Shown one piece after another: positions 25,875 to 34,728 of a DNA stretch of 35,869 nucleotides. The notes below the pieces were generated by a model. It did not search any database, was not told the DNA's origin, and saw only the letters and a list, made by a program, of their open reading frames with translations. A program made the translations under genes and the position numbers. The DNA is from Verrucomicrobiota bacterium (GTDB lineage Bacteria; Chlamydiota; Chlamydiia; Chlamydiales; SM23-39). Numbering within the stretch: position 1 is the first letter of the stretch; each line of letters starts with the position of its first letter. The stretch is from NCBI GenBank assembly GCA_018239895.1, contig JAFEGL010000034.1, positions 1 to 35,869 on the forward strand, in the 5' to 3' direction.

Positions 25875-25940
25875 ATGAACGGAGACAAAATTCTGAGATT
25901 GTCTCTAAAAGAATCGGAGGTGTACAATGCTTACCTATGA
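25875..25940 (+). CDS. Possible 21-aa leader peptide of valS
   Basis: A short frame (MNGDKILRLSLKESEVYNAY plus a final Leu) ends in a TGA that overlaps the valS ATG as ATGA (25937-25940). AAGGAG lies 14 bases upstream of its ATG, which is further than ideal. If translated, it would feed ribosomes directly to valS, whose own GGAGG (25916-25920) is 16 bases from the start. It has only one Val codon, so a classical attenuation peptide is unlikely. Confidence 0.35.
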   Translation: MNGDKILRLSLKESEVYNAYL

Positions 25941-28738
25941 GTTCATGGCCAAAAGCTTACGATCCGAAAGAGGTGGAAGAGAAGTGGTACTCCTTCTGGG
26001 AAGAAGGGAACTACTTTAAAGCTGACGCCCATTCGGATAAGCCCCCCTTCACGATCGTGATCCCCCCTCCCAACGTCACGGGAGTCCTCCACATGGGCCA
26101 CGCCCTCGTCGACACTTTGGAAGACATTCTGATCCGCTGGAAACGGATGCTCGGCTTCGAGGCCCTCTGGGTCCCCGGGACCGACCACGCCGGGATCGCG
26201 ACGCAGACTGTCGTCGAAAGAAATTTGTTTGCCAAAACGGGCAAGAGACGGAAGGATTTTTCAAGGGAAGAGTTCCTCGAACATGTCTGGGCCTGGAAAA
26301 ATCAGAGCGAAGGGCGGATTTTGCACCAGCTGAGGAAACTCGGCTGCTCCTGCGACTGGTCGCGCCTCCGCTTCACCATGGACGAGACGAGCAACCAGGC
26401 GGTCCGAACCTGCTTCAAAAAGATGTTCGACGACGGCCTCATCTACCGCGGCGACTATCTGGTCAATTGGGATCCGGTCGCGCTGACGGCTTTATCCGAC
26501 GACGAGGTCGAACATGAAGAGAGGGAGTCGTCTCTTTGGCATATTAAATACCCGCTCACCGATGGGAAGCGCTCGATCGTCATCGCAACGACCCGCCCCG
26601 AGACGATGCTCGGCGACGTCGCCGTAGCCGTCCACCCGAGCGACGAGAGATATAAAGATTATATCGGCCAAGAGATCCTTTTGCCGCTGGCAAATCGAAA
26701 GATCCCAATCATCGCAGATCCGTTTGTAGAGCCGACATTTGGAAGCGGCGCTGTAAAAATCACCCCCGCCCACGACTTCACCGACTTCGAAGTGGGCAAC
26801 CGGCACGATCTCCCCCGAATCAATATCCTGACTCCCGATGCGAAGATGAACGAGCGGACCGGCCGCTACGAGGGACTCGGCGTCGAAGAGGCCCGCGCCG
26901 AAGTGGTCGCAGATCTGAAAAAACAGGGCTTCTTGGTTCGAATCGAACCCCATAAACTGCGAGTCGGCGTCTCTTACCGCTCCAAAGCTGTTTTGCAGCC
27001 ATATCTTTCCAAACAGTGGTTCGTCAAAATGAGCGCCTTCAAAGAGAAGCTCATCTCCGCTGTCCGCGATGGACGGGTCAAACTGATCCCGCCCCACTGG
27101 GAATCGACCTACTTCCACTGGATCGAAAATTTGCGCGATTGGTGCATCTCCCGCCAACTCTGGTGGGGCCACCAGATCCCCATTTGGTACGGCCATGGGA
27201 AAATCCTCTGCTACGACGGAGTAGGAGTTCCACCCGAAGTCGAGAAAGATCCGGCAGGCTGGACCCAAGATCAAGATGTCCTCGATACCTGGTTCTCATC
27301 GGCCCTCTGGCCTTTCAGCGTCATGGGTTGGCCCGAGAAGACGGCCGATCTGAAAAAGTTCTACCCAACCTCTGTGTTGATCACCGGCCACGACATCCTT
27401 TTCTTCTGGGTCGCCCGGATGATCTTGATGGGCGAATATACACAGCATAAACCACCATTCCATGAGACGTTCCTCCACGGATTGATCTACGGCAAATCGT
27501 ATTGGCGCGAAAACCAAGACGGGACGATCGCCTACTTGAGCGCCGAAGAGAAAAAGCAGTACGATCTGGGAGCGCCTATTCCGAAAGATGTCCATTCGAA
27601 ATGGGAAAAGATGTCCAAATCGAAAGGGAACATCATCGATCCGATCGAGCTGATCGAAGATTACGGGACCGATGCGATGAGAATGGCCCTCTGCTCCAGC
27701 GTCACCCACGCAAGGCAGATCGACCTCGACCGGCGCCGTTTCGAAGAGTTCAAAAACTTTGCCAACAAAGTTTGGAACGGGGCCCGCTTCGTCTTCATGA
27801 ACCTGGAAGATTTGACCTCCTTCGGCGATGGGCTCGATGCAAACCTTCTGACGTTGGAAGACAAGTGGATCCTCTCTGTCCTGAACCGGACGGTGAAAGA
27901 GATCCATCAGTGCCTCACCGACTACACATTCGACAAAGCGGCCACCCGCGCCTATGAATTTTTCTGGAACGATTTCTGCGCCGTCTACGTTGAGCTGGCC
28001 AAACCGGTCCTCTTCGGAAAAGTGGGCGATCCGGCCACGCGAGCCAACAAGCAAAAGCTCCTCGCCATCCTCCTTTCAAACGCCGTCCGCCTCCTCCACC
28101 CGATCACCCCATTCATCACCGAAGAACTTTTCACTCGCCTGAAAGAGCATTTTCCGAACATCCATGCGTCGTCCAAGGCCGATCCCTACACCCGCGAGAC
28201 GATCCGCGCCTTCCAATCGCCCGCCTGTATCAAGGCCCCCTATCCAGAGGCGATCGGAGAGGCCGATCCTGAGATCGAAAAGACCTTCGAGAAGATGAAC
28301 GAACTCGTCCGGGCTGTCCGGAACATCCGGGCCGAGATGCAGATTCCCCCTTCTGAAAAGACCGACCTCACGATCATTGGCCATGGGCCCGAGGCCGAGA
28401 TGGCCCGGGAACACCTTTCGATCCTCTCCGCCCTGACCCCCACCCGCTCCATCGAGTTCTCCCACAAAGAGACCTCCACGTTCGGCGCTACGGCGATCGT
28501 GGGCAGTCTCAAACTCTTCATCCCCATGCCCGAAAGCTTGAAAGAGAAGGAACGGCTCCGGCTCGAGAAAGAGCGGGAAAAGCTGCTCAAATCGATCGAA
28601 AGCACTCAGGCTAAGCTAGCTAATCAAGAATTCCGCTCGAAAGCCCCCAAAGAGGTGGTCGAAAAGCTCGAGCAGGCCCTCTCTCAGGGGGAACGGCAAA
28701 TGAGCGAGATCGCCCGCAAACTCACTTCTCTTACTTAA
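25937..28738 (+). CDS. valS: Valine--tRNA ligase
   Basis: Charges tRNA-Val. The product from the ATG at 25937 is 933 aa. Motifs: TIVIPPPNVTGVLHMGHAL (HIGH signature), GTDHAGIATQ, the editing-domain sequence TTRPETMLGDVAVAVHP, RDWCISRQLWWGHQIPIWY, KMSKSKGNIIDP (KMSKS) and a C-terminal coiled-coil arm (KEKERLRLEKEREKLLKSI). The frame is open upstream to 25604, but that extension has no relation to the family and overlaps gabD, so it is excluded. MSSWPKAYDPKEVEEKWY matches the family start. In Chlamydia this gene neighbours pknD, which lies 6 kb upstream here. Confidence 0.95.
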   Translation: MSSWPKAYDPKEVEEKWYSFWEEGNYFKADAHSDKPPFTIVIPPPNVTGVLHMGHALVDTLEDILIRWKRMLGFEALWVPGTDHAGIATQTVVERNLFAKTGKRRKDFSREEFLEHVWAWKNQSEGRILHQLRKLGCSCDWSRLRFTMDETSNQAVRTCFKKMFDDGLIYRGDYLVNWDPVALTALSDDEVEHEERESSLWHIKYPLTDGKRSIVIATTRPETMLGDVAVAVHPSDERYKDYIGQEILLPLANRKIPIIADPFVEPTFGSGAVKITPAHDFTDFEVGNRHDLPRINILTPDAKMNERTGRYEGLGVEEARAEVVADLKKQGFLVRIEPHKLRVGVSYRSKAVLQPYLSKQWFVKMSAFKEKLISAVRDGRVKLIPPHWESTYFHWIENLRDWCISRQLWWGHQIPIWYGHGKILCYDGVGVPPEVEKDPAGWTQDQDVLDTWFSSALWPFSVMGWPEKTADLKKFYPTSVLITGHDILFFWVARMILMGEYTQHKPPFHETFLHGLIYGKSYWRENQDGTIAYLSAEEKKQYDLGAPIPKDVHSKWEKMSKSKGNIIDPIELIEDYGTDAMRMALCSSVTHARQIDLDRRRFEEFKNFANKVWNGARFVFMNLEDLTSFGDGLDANLLTLEDKWILSVLNRTVKEIHQCLTDYTFDKAATRAYEFFWNDFCAVYVELAKPVLFGKVGDPATRANKQKLLAILLSNAVRLLHPITPFITEELFTRLKEHFPNIHASSKADPYTRETIRAFQSPACIKAPYPEAIGEADPEIEKTFEKMNELVRAVRNIRAEMQIPPSEKTDLTIIGHGPEAEMAREHLSILSALTPTRSIEFSHKETSTFGATAIVGSLKLFIPMPESLKEKERLRLEKEREKLLKSIESTQAKLANQEFRSKAPKEVVEKLEQALSQGERQMSEIARKLTSLT

Positions 28739-28744
28739 ATAACA

Positions 28745-28773
28745 TTGTTTATTATCTAATTTTTTAGTATAAT
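28745..28773 (+). promoter_or_regulatory. Strong promoter for first coiled-coil gene
   Basis: TTGTTT (28745-28750), a 17-base spacer and TATAAT (28768-28773). The ATG at 28803 is about 30 bases after the -10, and no Shine-Dalgarno is visible in between. Confidence 0.6.
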
Positions 28774-28802
28774 AGACCCTTTATTATTTAATTAGTATTG
28801 CC

Positions 28803-29801
28803 ATGAGTTTGCAATTAAGTATATTTCCTTCCCGAGACCTAACTCTCCGATATCGGGAATTGAAGCAATTTATCAAATCTTATTTTCACATTACTAACGA
28901 TGTAAAAGACACCGCCCTTTTCCTGAAAAAGAAAATCGATGAGTTCGCCCAATTTTCAACACAGAAAGCGCCGAAATTAAAAAATGAGATTCAGAAGAAA
29001 GTCGAGAAACTTACAGTTAGACTCAACGAATGGGCCTTAACCCGCCAAGTCAAACTGACAACAGAAGTACTGAATCGCCATTGCGACAGAGTAACTGTTG
29101 CAGAAGGCCAGCTTGAAAACCTCAAAGCAGACTGGCAAACATTTCAACAAAGAAACTGCTCTCTCTTTGATTCAACATCTCGGGCAAAACTACACCAAAT
29201 CCAAAAATCGGCTCTGGGACTGGCTCAACTTGTAACTTCGACGGAAAAGCTAAAGAGCCACTCTCGATTGCTCAAGTCTCTTTCAGAAAGGGCCTCGATA
29301 GATCTAAGCAAAAACGTCGAACTCGCGAGCTGCGTCAACCGGATTCAAGCTGTGACAGAAAGGGCTCAAGCCATCTACACAACGGCAGCCGATTGGCTTG
29401 AGATCGAGGCGTCAGCCCGCCTCATCGATCAACACAAATCTCGGCTACCCATGATCCAGCAAAGGATAGCCCAAGTCAAAAATCTCGAAGAGCTCAACGA
29501 GTTGGAAGTCGAATTAGACCAAATCCAGAGAGAATTCAACGAAATTCCCGCTTTAAAAGAACGGCTCGCAAAAGTGGGCACTCCCCGTGTATCGACAGGA
29601 TACACAACGCTCAGAATGGATATTGAAAAGGTTCAAGCCTCACTAATTGAAAAGAAAAGATCGATCCAAAAAAGGATGCAGCTGCAGCAAGCCCTCCGTC
29701 ATATCGAAAGGGAGATAGAAAAACCGGCCCCGAAAACCCGCTGGCAAAGGTTCATTGCTCGTCTATCTAGTATTTTTAACTGCCTATTTAAAAAGAAATA
29801 A
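28803..29801 (+). CDS. Coiled-coil protein with aromatic C-terminal tail, paralogue 1
   Basis: 332-aa largely helical protein that I do not recognise. Long heptad-like stretches cover residues 30-110, 190-250 and 265-300 (for example EIQKKVEKLTVRLNEW and QRIAQVKNLEELNELEVEL). It shares blocks with the next gene: TRQVKLTTEVLNRH/SRQIELTTKVFENY, LASCVNRIQAVTERA/LACCVDRVHSLSERI, RVGTPRVAIG/KVGTPRVSTG, and the tail RWQRFIARLSSIFNCLFKKK. The tail has regularly spaced aromatic and hydrophobic residues and could bind membranes. It has its own promoter and no clear ribosome site. Confidence 0.74.
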   Translation: MSLQLSIFPSRDLTLRYRELKQFIKSYFHITNDVKDTALFLKKKIDEFAQFSTQKAPKLKNEIQKKVEKLTVRLNEWALTRQVKLTTEVLNRHCDRVTVAEGQLENLKADWQTFQQRNCSLFDSTSRAKLHQIQKSALGLAQLVTSTEKLKSHSRLLKSLSERASIDLSKNVELASCVNRIQAVTERAQAIYTTAADWLEIEASARLIDQHKSRLPMIQQRIAQVKNLEELNELEVELDQIQREFNEIPALKERLAKVGTPRVSTGYTTLRMDIEKVQASLIEKKRSIQKRMQLQQALRHIEREIEKPAPKTRWQRFIARLSSIFNCLFKKK

Positions 29802-29806
29802 TTTAA

Positions 29807-29835
29807 TTGTTTGTTAGTATAATATTAAGTATAAT
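29807..29835 (+). promoter_or_regulatory. Strong promoter for second coiled-coil gene
   Basis: TTGTTT (29807-29812), a 17-base spacer and TATAAT (29830-29835); a further TATAAT lies at 29818-29823. The layout repeats that at 28745-28773, including TTAGTATAATA. The ATG at 29858 follows closely with no Shine-Dalgarno. Confidence 0.6.
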
Positions 29836-29857
29836 GTTAACTTAAAAACAAATTATT

Positions 29858-31018
29858 ATGACTAGAGATGTAGGCTTTTTTACTTTCCCCCTTTCTCCAA
29901 AAGAGTTCCAGCAAAAGGGAAATATTACTCCTAAAGAACTGGATGGGAGATACCTCGGCATAAGCCAGTCTATCAAATCTTTTTTTAAAAGTGCGGACGA
30001 TGTAGAAAACCTCTTCAAAACCTTCCAAAGGCAAATTGAAGAATTTCAAAATATTTCTTTACAAAGAGCCCCCCTGTTGGTAGATCGGATCCGGGAACGG
30101 GTCGGGCATCTTACAGAAGAACTTCACCAAGAAGCCTTCTCCCGTCAAATTGAGCTCACAACAAAAGTTTTTGAAAACTATGTAGATAGACACAACACCC
30201 GAGTAACGAAAGCAGAAAAAGAACTCGATTCTCTTCAAAACCAATGGAAGAGATTTCAATATAAAAACATTCCCCTTTTTGATCATAGGTCGCGAAGTCA
30301 GTTGCGCCAAATCCAGGCGATTGCCGAATCGCACATTCAACCCTGGTCTCCGACAGAAGAATTGAAGCAGCAGCTTCAAAACATCCAGCGCCTGGCGGGA
30401 GATCAGAATCCATCGGGCGATCTTACCCTCCATGAAATATTAAATCTCGGGGGAACCGATTTAAGTGAAAAAACTTTGAATCATCTTCTTGATCTCGCCT
30501 GTTGCGTAGATCGGGTCCATTCGCTTTCGGAACGGATTGAAAACGTAAACGGATCGATCGCCGATTGGATCGATATCGGAACCTCAGCTGATCTCATTGC
30601 TCAACTGAGGAAACAGTTGGCACAAATCAACCAAAGGATAGCTGAGGTTGAAGATCTTGATTCATCTGAAGAGTTGGAAGAGAATTTGGAAGAGGTGCGG
30701 AAGCAATTTGAAGCGATTCCTCATCTGAAAAATCATCTAGAACGGGTCGGAACTCCTCGCGTAGCAATAGGGCGCGAAACCTTGGAAAACGACATGAATA
30801 CGGTTCAGAAATCATTGAATGCAAGAAAACAACTTGTTCAAGAAACAATGAGATACGAACGGGCGCTCAGAGAAATTGAAGAAGAACTAGAATGCGACGT
30901 GAATGAGCCAGAACCTGAAAGCCGCTGGCAAAGATTCACCTCCTGGCTTTCCAATTTCTTCAGTTGCATCTTTTTCTGGCGATCCGATTATTCGCTCATC
31001 CCCAATTCAGAGATTTAG
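29858..31018 (+). CDS. Coiled-coil protein with aromatic C-terminal tail, paralogue 2
   Basis: 386-aa paralogue of the preceding gene. It has the same order of blocks (FSRQIELTTKVFENYVDRH, LFDHRSRSQLRQIQ, ACCVDRVHSLSERIENV, QRIAEVEDLDSSEELEENL, RVGTPRVAIG, YERALREIEEELE). An insertion of about 30 residues near the middle (GDLTLHEILNLGGTDLSEK) is absent from paralogue 1. The tail RWQRFTSWLSNFFSCIFFW is even more aromatic, followed by a polar end. The two genes probably arose by tandem duplication together with their promoter. The 3' end overlaps the convergent symporter gene by 12 bases. Function unknown; a structural or secreted host-interaction role is conceivable. Confidence 0.74.
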   Translation: MTRDVGFFTFPLSPKEFQQKGNITPKELDGRYLGISQSIKSFFKSADDVENLFKTFQRQIEEFQNISLQRAPLLVDRIRERVGHLTEELHQEAFSRQIELTTKVFENYVDRHNTRVTKAEKELDSLQNQWKRFQYKNIPLFDHRSRSQLRQIQAIAESHIQPWSPTEELKQQLQNIQRLAGDQNPSGDLTLHEILNLGGTDLSEKTLNHLLDLACCVDRVHSLSERIENVNGSIADWIDIGTSADLIAQLRKQLAQINQRIAEVEDLDSSEELEENLEEVRKQFEAIPHLKNHLERVGTPRVAIGRETLENDMNTVQKSLNARKQLVQETMRYERALREIEEELECDVNEPEPESRWQRFTSWLSNFFSCIFFWRSDYSLIPNSEI

Positions 31019-32380
31019 TTTTTCCGCTTCCATCCGGAGAAGTTTCTCAAAACTATTCGTCTCAGAAATCACAATCGATGAAAGTCCGAAGAGGGCGATC
31101 AGATTGGGAAAGGCCATGAGCCCATTCATGATATTGGCAAAACTCCACACTGTGTGCAAACTGAGAACCGCTCCCGGGACCAACGCGCATATAAAAAGAA
31201 CACGGTACCAAGGGACCACTCTGACGCCAAATAGATATTCGACGCACTTTTCTCCATAGTAGGCCCATCCCAAAATCGTCGTGTAGCCAAAAAGAATCAG
31301 AGAAATCGTCACAACGTAGCCGCCCCCGGGGAATACCTGCTCAAAGGCTTGCAGCGCAAGCGAAGAGCCGTTCAAAATCTCTCCATTGGGGCCCATCTGG
31401 CCCAAACAGCCGCTAACGGCGATGGCCAGGCCGGTGATTGTGCAGACAATGAGGGAGGTGATGAAGACCCCGCTCATCGAGATGAGAGCCTGGCGCCCCG
31501 GCACATCGGTCTTGGCCGCTGCTGCAGCGATAGGAGCGCTGCCCAATCCTGCCTCCGAAGAGAACACGCTGCGAGAGACGCCATACTGGATTGCAAGCAT
31601 CAAACCCGAGCCGGCCGCCCCGCCTACGACAGCCTGCGTCGAAAACGCTTGGCTGAAGATCGCCGAAAATGCGGCGCCCAGTCCATCGATTCGGAGAACA
31701 ATGACCAATAAGCCACCTAGAATATAAAAGAGGGCCATCGAGGGGACAAGTCGGCTCGAGATCTTCCCGATGCTCTTAATTCCGCCAAAGAGGACGAACC
31801 CGGTGAGGACGGCGAGGAGGAGGCCGATATATAGAGGATCGACCGAAAAAAGTTGGGAGGCCGCCTCGGCGATCGAATTGGCCTGAACCATGTTTCCCGT
31901 GCCTAAAGCTGTCACAGCTGCGACGAAGGCGAAGAAGAAAGCGAGCCCTTTCGACTTCATCCCCCGCTCCAAATAATACATCGGCCCCCCGCACATTTCC
32001 CCCTTCACGTCGAGGCTTCTGTACTTCACGGCCAAAATCGCCTCGGCGTATTTGGTCGCCATGCCTAACAGCGAGGCGACCCACATCCAAAAAAGGGAGC
32101 CGAGCCCTCCCATCGCAATCGCCGTGGCGACTCCCGTAATGCTTCCAATGCCGATCATGCCGGCCAACGCCGTCATGAGAGCCTGAAATTGAGAAATGTC
32201 CCCTTGCGCCTGATCATCTTGTCGCGTGAATGCGAGCTTCAAGGAGTAGAGAAAATAGCGGAATTGGATCCCTCTCAACGAAAGGGTCAGATAGATGCCG
32301 ACAGATGTGAGCAGCACAAGCAGCGGAGCTCCCCAAACCCAGTGTTCCAGTTTCATCAAGAGGCTTTCGATCTGCTTCAT
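31007..32380 (-). CDS. Sodium:alanine (AGCS family) symporter
   Basis: 457-aa integral membrane protein of the alanine or glycine:cation symporter family, importing small neutral amino acids with sodium. Typical segments: [102 protein letters not shown] and TILGWAYYGEKCVEYLFG. Around ten transmembrane helices can be read. It starts at 32380, divergent from the TyrP-like gene, and its end overlaps coiled-coil paralogue 2. Substrate choice within the family is not determinable here. Confidence 0.92.
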   Translation of the reverse strand: MKQIESLLMKLEHWVWGAPLLVLLTSVGIYLTLSLRGIQFRYFLYSLKLAFTRQDDQAQGDISQFQALMTALAGMIGIGSITGVATAIAMGGLGSLFWMWVASLLGMATKYAEAILAVKYRSLDVKGEMCGGPMYYLERGMKSKGLAFFFAFVAAVTALGTGNMVQANSIAEAASQLFSVDPLYIGLLLAVLTGFVLFGGIKSIGKISSRLVPSMALFYILGGLLVIVLRIDGLGAAFSAIFSQAFSTQAVVGGAAGSGLMLAIQYGVSRSVFSSEAGLGSAPIAAAAAKTDVPGRQALISMSGVFITSLIVCTITGLAIAVSGCLGQMGPNGEILNGSSLALQAFEQVFPGGGYVVTISLILFGYTTILGWAYYGEKCVEYLFGVRVVPWYRVLFICALVPGAVLSLHTVWSFANIMNGLMAFPNLIALFGLSSIVISETNSFEKLLRMEAEKLNL

Positions 32381-32504
32381 ATGCGGTCTCTAAAAATGTA
32401 AAAAATATATAAAATTTTTCGAATTTTTGTCTTCTTAAGAAAATAAAATTCAGAAAAAAGGATACGGCCCCTATGATTTATCCAAACGTTTACAAGAGAT
32501 TCTA
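32381..32504. promoter_or_regulatory. Divergent promoter region, AT-rich
   Basis: A 124-base AT-rich gap between the divergent amino acid transporters. It has blocks such as AAAATTTTTCGAATTTTT and ATATATAAAA that could supply -10 elements in either direction. No convincing spaced promoter pair or ribosome site was placed. Confidence 0.3.
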
Positions 32505-33680
32505 ATGCTGATCCTAGATAAAAAACACCACTTACTCGGCGGAACGCTCCTCATTGCCGGCACAAGCATCGGAGTCGGCATGTTGGCTCTCCCCGTCGTG
32601 ACTGCCGCCGCCGGATTTCTTCCCACCTTTGTCATCTACATTCTCGCGTGGCTTTTCATGATCGGAACAGGGCTTTTGATTGTCGAGGCCTCTCTCTGGT
32701 GTCCGAAAGATTCAAACTTGATCACGATCTCGCGCCACCTCCTCGGCGCCAAAGGGGCTGCTGGATGCTGGCTCCTCTATCTATTCCTCTTCTACTGCCT
32801 GATGGTCGCCCACACGGCGATCGGCGGCCAAGCGGTCGATCAGCTCCACTTCAACTTCCCCTCCTGGTTTTCCTCGCTAATCTACGTCCTCGTCTTTGCC
32901 CCTGTCGTCTATCTGGGAACGAAGGCGGTCGACCGGTTCAACATGGTCTTCATCTCCTGCGTCATCCTCACATTCGTTTTATTCCTCGTCCTTTCAGCCA
33001 GCCACATCAAGGTGGATCTCCTCTCAAGACACGAATGGGGCGCCGCCTGGGCCACTTTGCCGATTGTGATGACCGCATTCGGCTACCAGAACTTGATCCC
33101 CACCCTGATGACCTACATGGACCGGGATTACAAAGCGGTCCGCAAAGCGATCATCATCGGCACTTCGATTCCCCTTGCGATCTATCTGATTTGGGAATTT
33201 TTTATCCTCAGCATCGTCCCTTTTGAAAACTTGCGCGAAGCGGCCGCCTTAGGCAAAAACGCCGTCGTCCCATTGCAAGAAGCCATTCATGAAGGAGCCC
33301 TTTCCACGATCGGCGACGCCTTCGCATTCTTCGCCATGACCACCTCCTTCATCGGGATGGCGATTGCGTTTTTTGACTTCTGGGCCGACGGCCTCAAATG
33401 GGAAAAGAAAGGGGCCAAGAGAGCGGGTCTTTGCGCCCTCGTCTTCGGGATTCCCCTGTTGATTGTCTGGATCAATCCCCACATCTTTTTGACCGCCCTC
33501 AATCTCGCGGGAGTCTTTGGCGTCTCCATCCTGCTCGGGATCTACCCGATCCTCTATGTTTGGGTAGGGCGCTACTATCACAAACACTCCCACCAACACC
33601 AGTTGGTCAAAGGGGGCAAACCCATGCTGGCTCTCATGTCCCTCTTTATCCTGCTCGTGATTTTCCTCAGCTATGTTTAA
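32505..33680 (+). CDS. tyrP: Aromatic amino acid permease, TyrP type
   Basis: 391-aa member of the hydroxy/aromatic amino acid permease family, a proton symporter for tyrosine or tryptophan. Markers: LLGGTLLIAGTSIGVGMLALPV at the N-terminus, GTGLLIVEAS, FGYQNLIPTLMTYMDRD, and about eleven hydrophobic segments. TyrP homologues are characteristic of Chlamydiae, which import aromatic amino acids from the host. The stop overlaps the start region of the DAHP synthase gene, so uptake and synthesis of aromatic compounds may be co-expressed. Confidence 0.9.
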   Translation: MLILDKKHHLLGGTLLIAGTSIGVGMLALPVVTAAAGFLPTFVIYILAWLFMIGTGLLIVEASLWCPKDSNLITISRHLLGAKGAAGCWLLYLFLFYCLMVAHTAIGGQAVDQLHFNFPSWFSSLIYVLVFAPVVYLGTKAVDRFNMVFISCVILTFVLFLVLSASHIKVDLLSRHEWGAAWATLPIVMTAFGYQNLIPTLMTYMDRDYKAVRKAIIIGTSIPLAIYLIWEFFILSIVPFENLREAAALGKNAVVPLQEAIHEGALSTIGDAFAFFAMTTSFIGMAIAFFDFWADGLKWEKKGAKRAGLCALVFGIPLLIVWINPHIFLTALNLAGVFGVSILLGIYPILYVWVGRYYHKHSHQHQLVKGGKPMLALMSLFILLVIFLSYV

Positions 33681-34728
33681 GATGGAAGTGCAGAAAAGAA
33701 GCCTCCCATCTCCTGAGCAAATCAAGAAGCAATACCCTCTCCTGCCCAAACACCGTTCGTTCATCGAGCGGTCGCGAAGGCAGGCAGAGCAAATCGTCTG
33801 GAGAAAAACTCCTCATCTAGCGGCAATCGTCGGCCCCTGTTCGATCCACGATTCGGCCTCAGCCCTCGACTACGCTCTTCGCCTGAAAAAACTGTCAGAT
33901 GACTTGCAAGGCTCCCTCTTTCTAGCTATGCGTTTTTTCATCGAAAAGCCCCGAACGAGACTCGGATGGAAAGGGCTCCTCTACGATCCCCGCCTCGACG
34001 GCTCGAACGATCTGTCTGAAGGGATCCGCCTCTCGCGGGAGCTTCTCCTCAAAATGGCCGACTTGGAAATTCCTTGCGCTTGTGAAATTCTCGAGCCCCT
34101 CGCGATCGATTACATCGGAGATTTACTCTCCTGGGGCCTCATCGGAGCTAGAACCTCGGCCTCGCAGCCCCACCGTCAGCTTGCTTCAGGACTCCCTTTT
34201 CCGGTCGGATTTAAAAATGGAATTCACGGCGACATCGACGTCGCCATTGCCGCCGTCCATTCGGCCCGTGTGCCCCACTGCCACATTGGACTGACAGAAA
34301 AGGGGCGGATCGCCGCCGTCCAAACTTCGGGAAATCCCTTCGCCCACGTTGTTCTGCGCGGCTCGGAAACCCGGGTTAATTACGACAGCGGCTCTCTCTC
34401 TGAAATCGGCAAAACCATGAAACAGCATCGGCTGGAGCCCGCTTTTCTCATCGATTGCAGCCATGGAAACTGCGGCCGCGATCCGCTCCGCCAAAAGGCG
34501 GCCTTCCAGTCTGTCGTAACTCAAGCTGCCCAAGGGAACAGTTCCATTCTCGGCCTTATGCTTGAGAGCCATTTGCAGGGGGGCAAGCAGCCTCTTCTCG
34601 AAGATCCGACCGATCTTCTTTACGGCGTCTCAATCACCGATCCCTGCTTAGGCTGGGAAGAGACAGAAGAGATGCTCCGGTGGGCAGGCGACTTGCTGTC
34701 GATGTCGATGAGTTCGGTCCAGAAATGA
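33673..34728 (+). CDS. aroG: 3-deoxy-7-phosphoheptulonate synthase (class I)
   Basis: 351-aa DAHP synthase, joining PEP and erythrose 4-phosphate at the entry to the shikimate pathway. Motifs of the AroF/G/H class: AAIVGPCSIHD, MRFFIEKPRTRLGWKGLLYDP, WGLIGARTSASQPHRQLASG, PFPVGFKNG, IDCSHGNCGRDPLRQ, LMLESHLQGGKQ and SITDPCLGWEETEEML. The length matches the family. I list the ATG at 33673, which overlaps the tyrP stop; a Met three codons later (33682) is possible. The last 109 bases overlap the convergent lipoprotein frame. The isoenzyme type (Phe, Tyr or Trp regulated) cannot be told, so the symbol is approximate. Confidence 0.92.
   Translation: MFKMEVQKRSLPSPEQIKKQYPLLPKHRSFIERSRRQAEQIVWRKTPHLAAIVGPCSIHDSASALDYALRLKKLSDDLQGSLFLAMRFFIEKPRTRLGWKGLLYDPRLDGSNDLSEGIRLSRELLLKMADLEIPCACEILEPLAIDYIGDLLSWGLIGARTSASQPHRQLASGLPFPVGFKNGIHGDIDVAIAAVHSARVPHCHIGLTEKGRIAAVQTSGNPFAHVVLRGSETRVNYDSGSLSEIGKTMKQHRLEPAFLIDCSHGNCGRDPLRQKAAFQSVVTQAAQGNSSILGLMLESHLQGGKQPLLEDPTDLLYGVSITDPCLGWEETEEMLRWAGDLLSMSMSSVQK

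Noticed and set aside
25604..25936. Upstream extension of the valS frame
   Set aside because: It overlaps gabD on the other strand and bears no resemblance to synthetase N-termini; the family start is at 25937.
26492..28054. Two antisense frames of about 250 codons inside valS
   Set aside because: They mirror the conserved synthetase frame, have no ribosome sites or family motifs, and are expected from codon bias.
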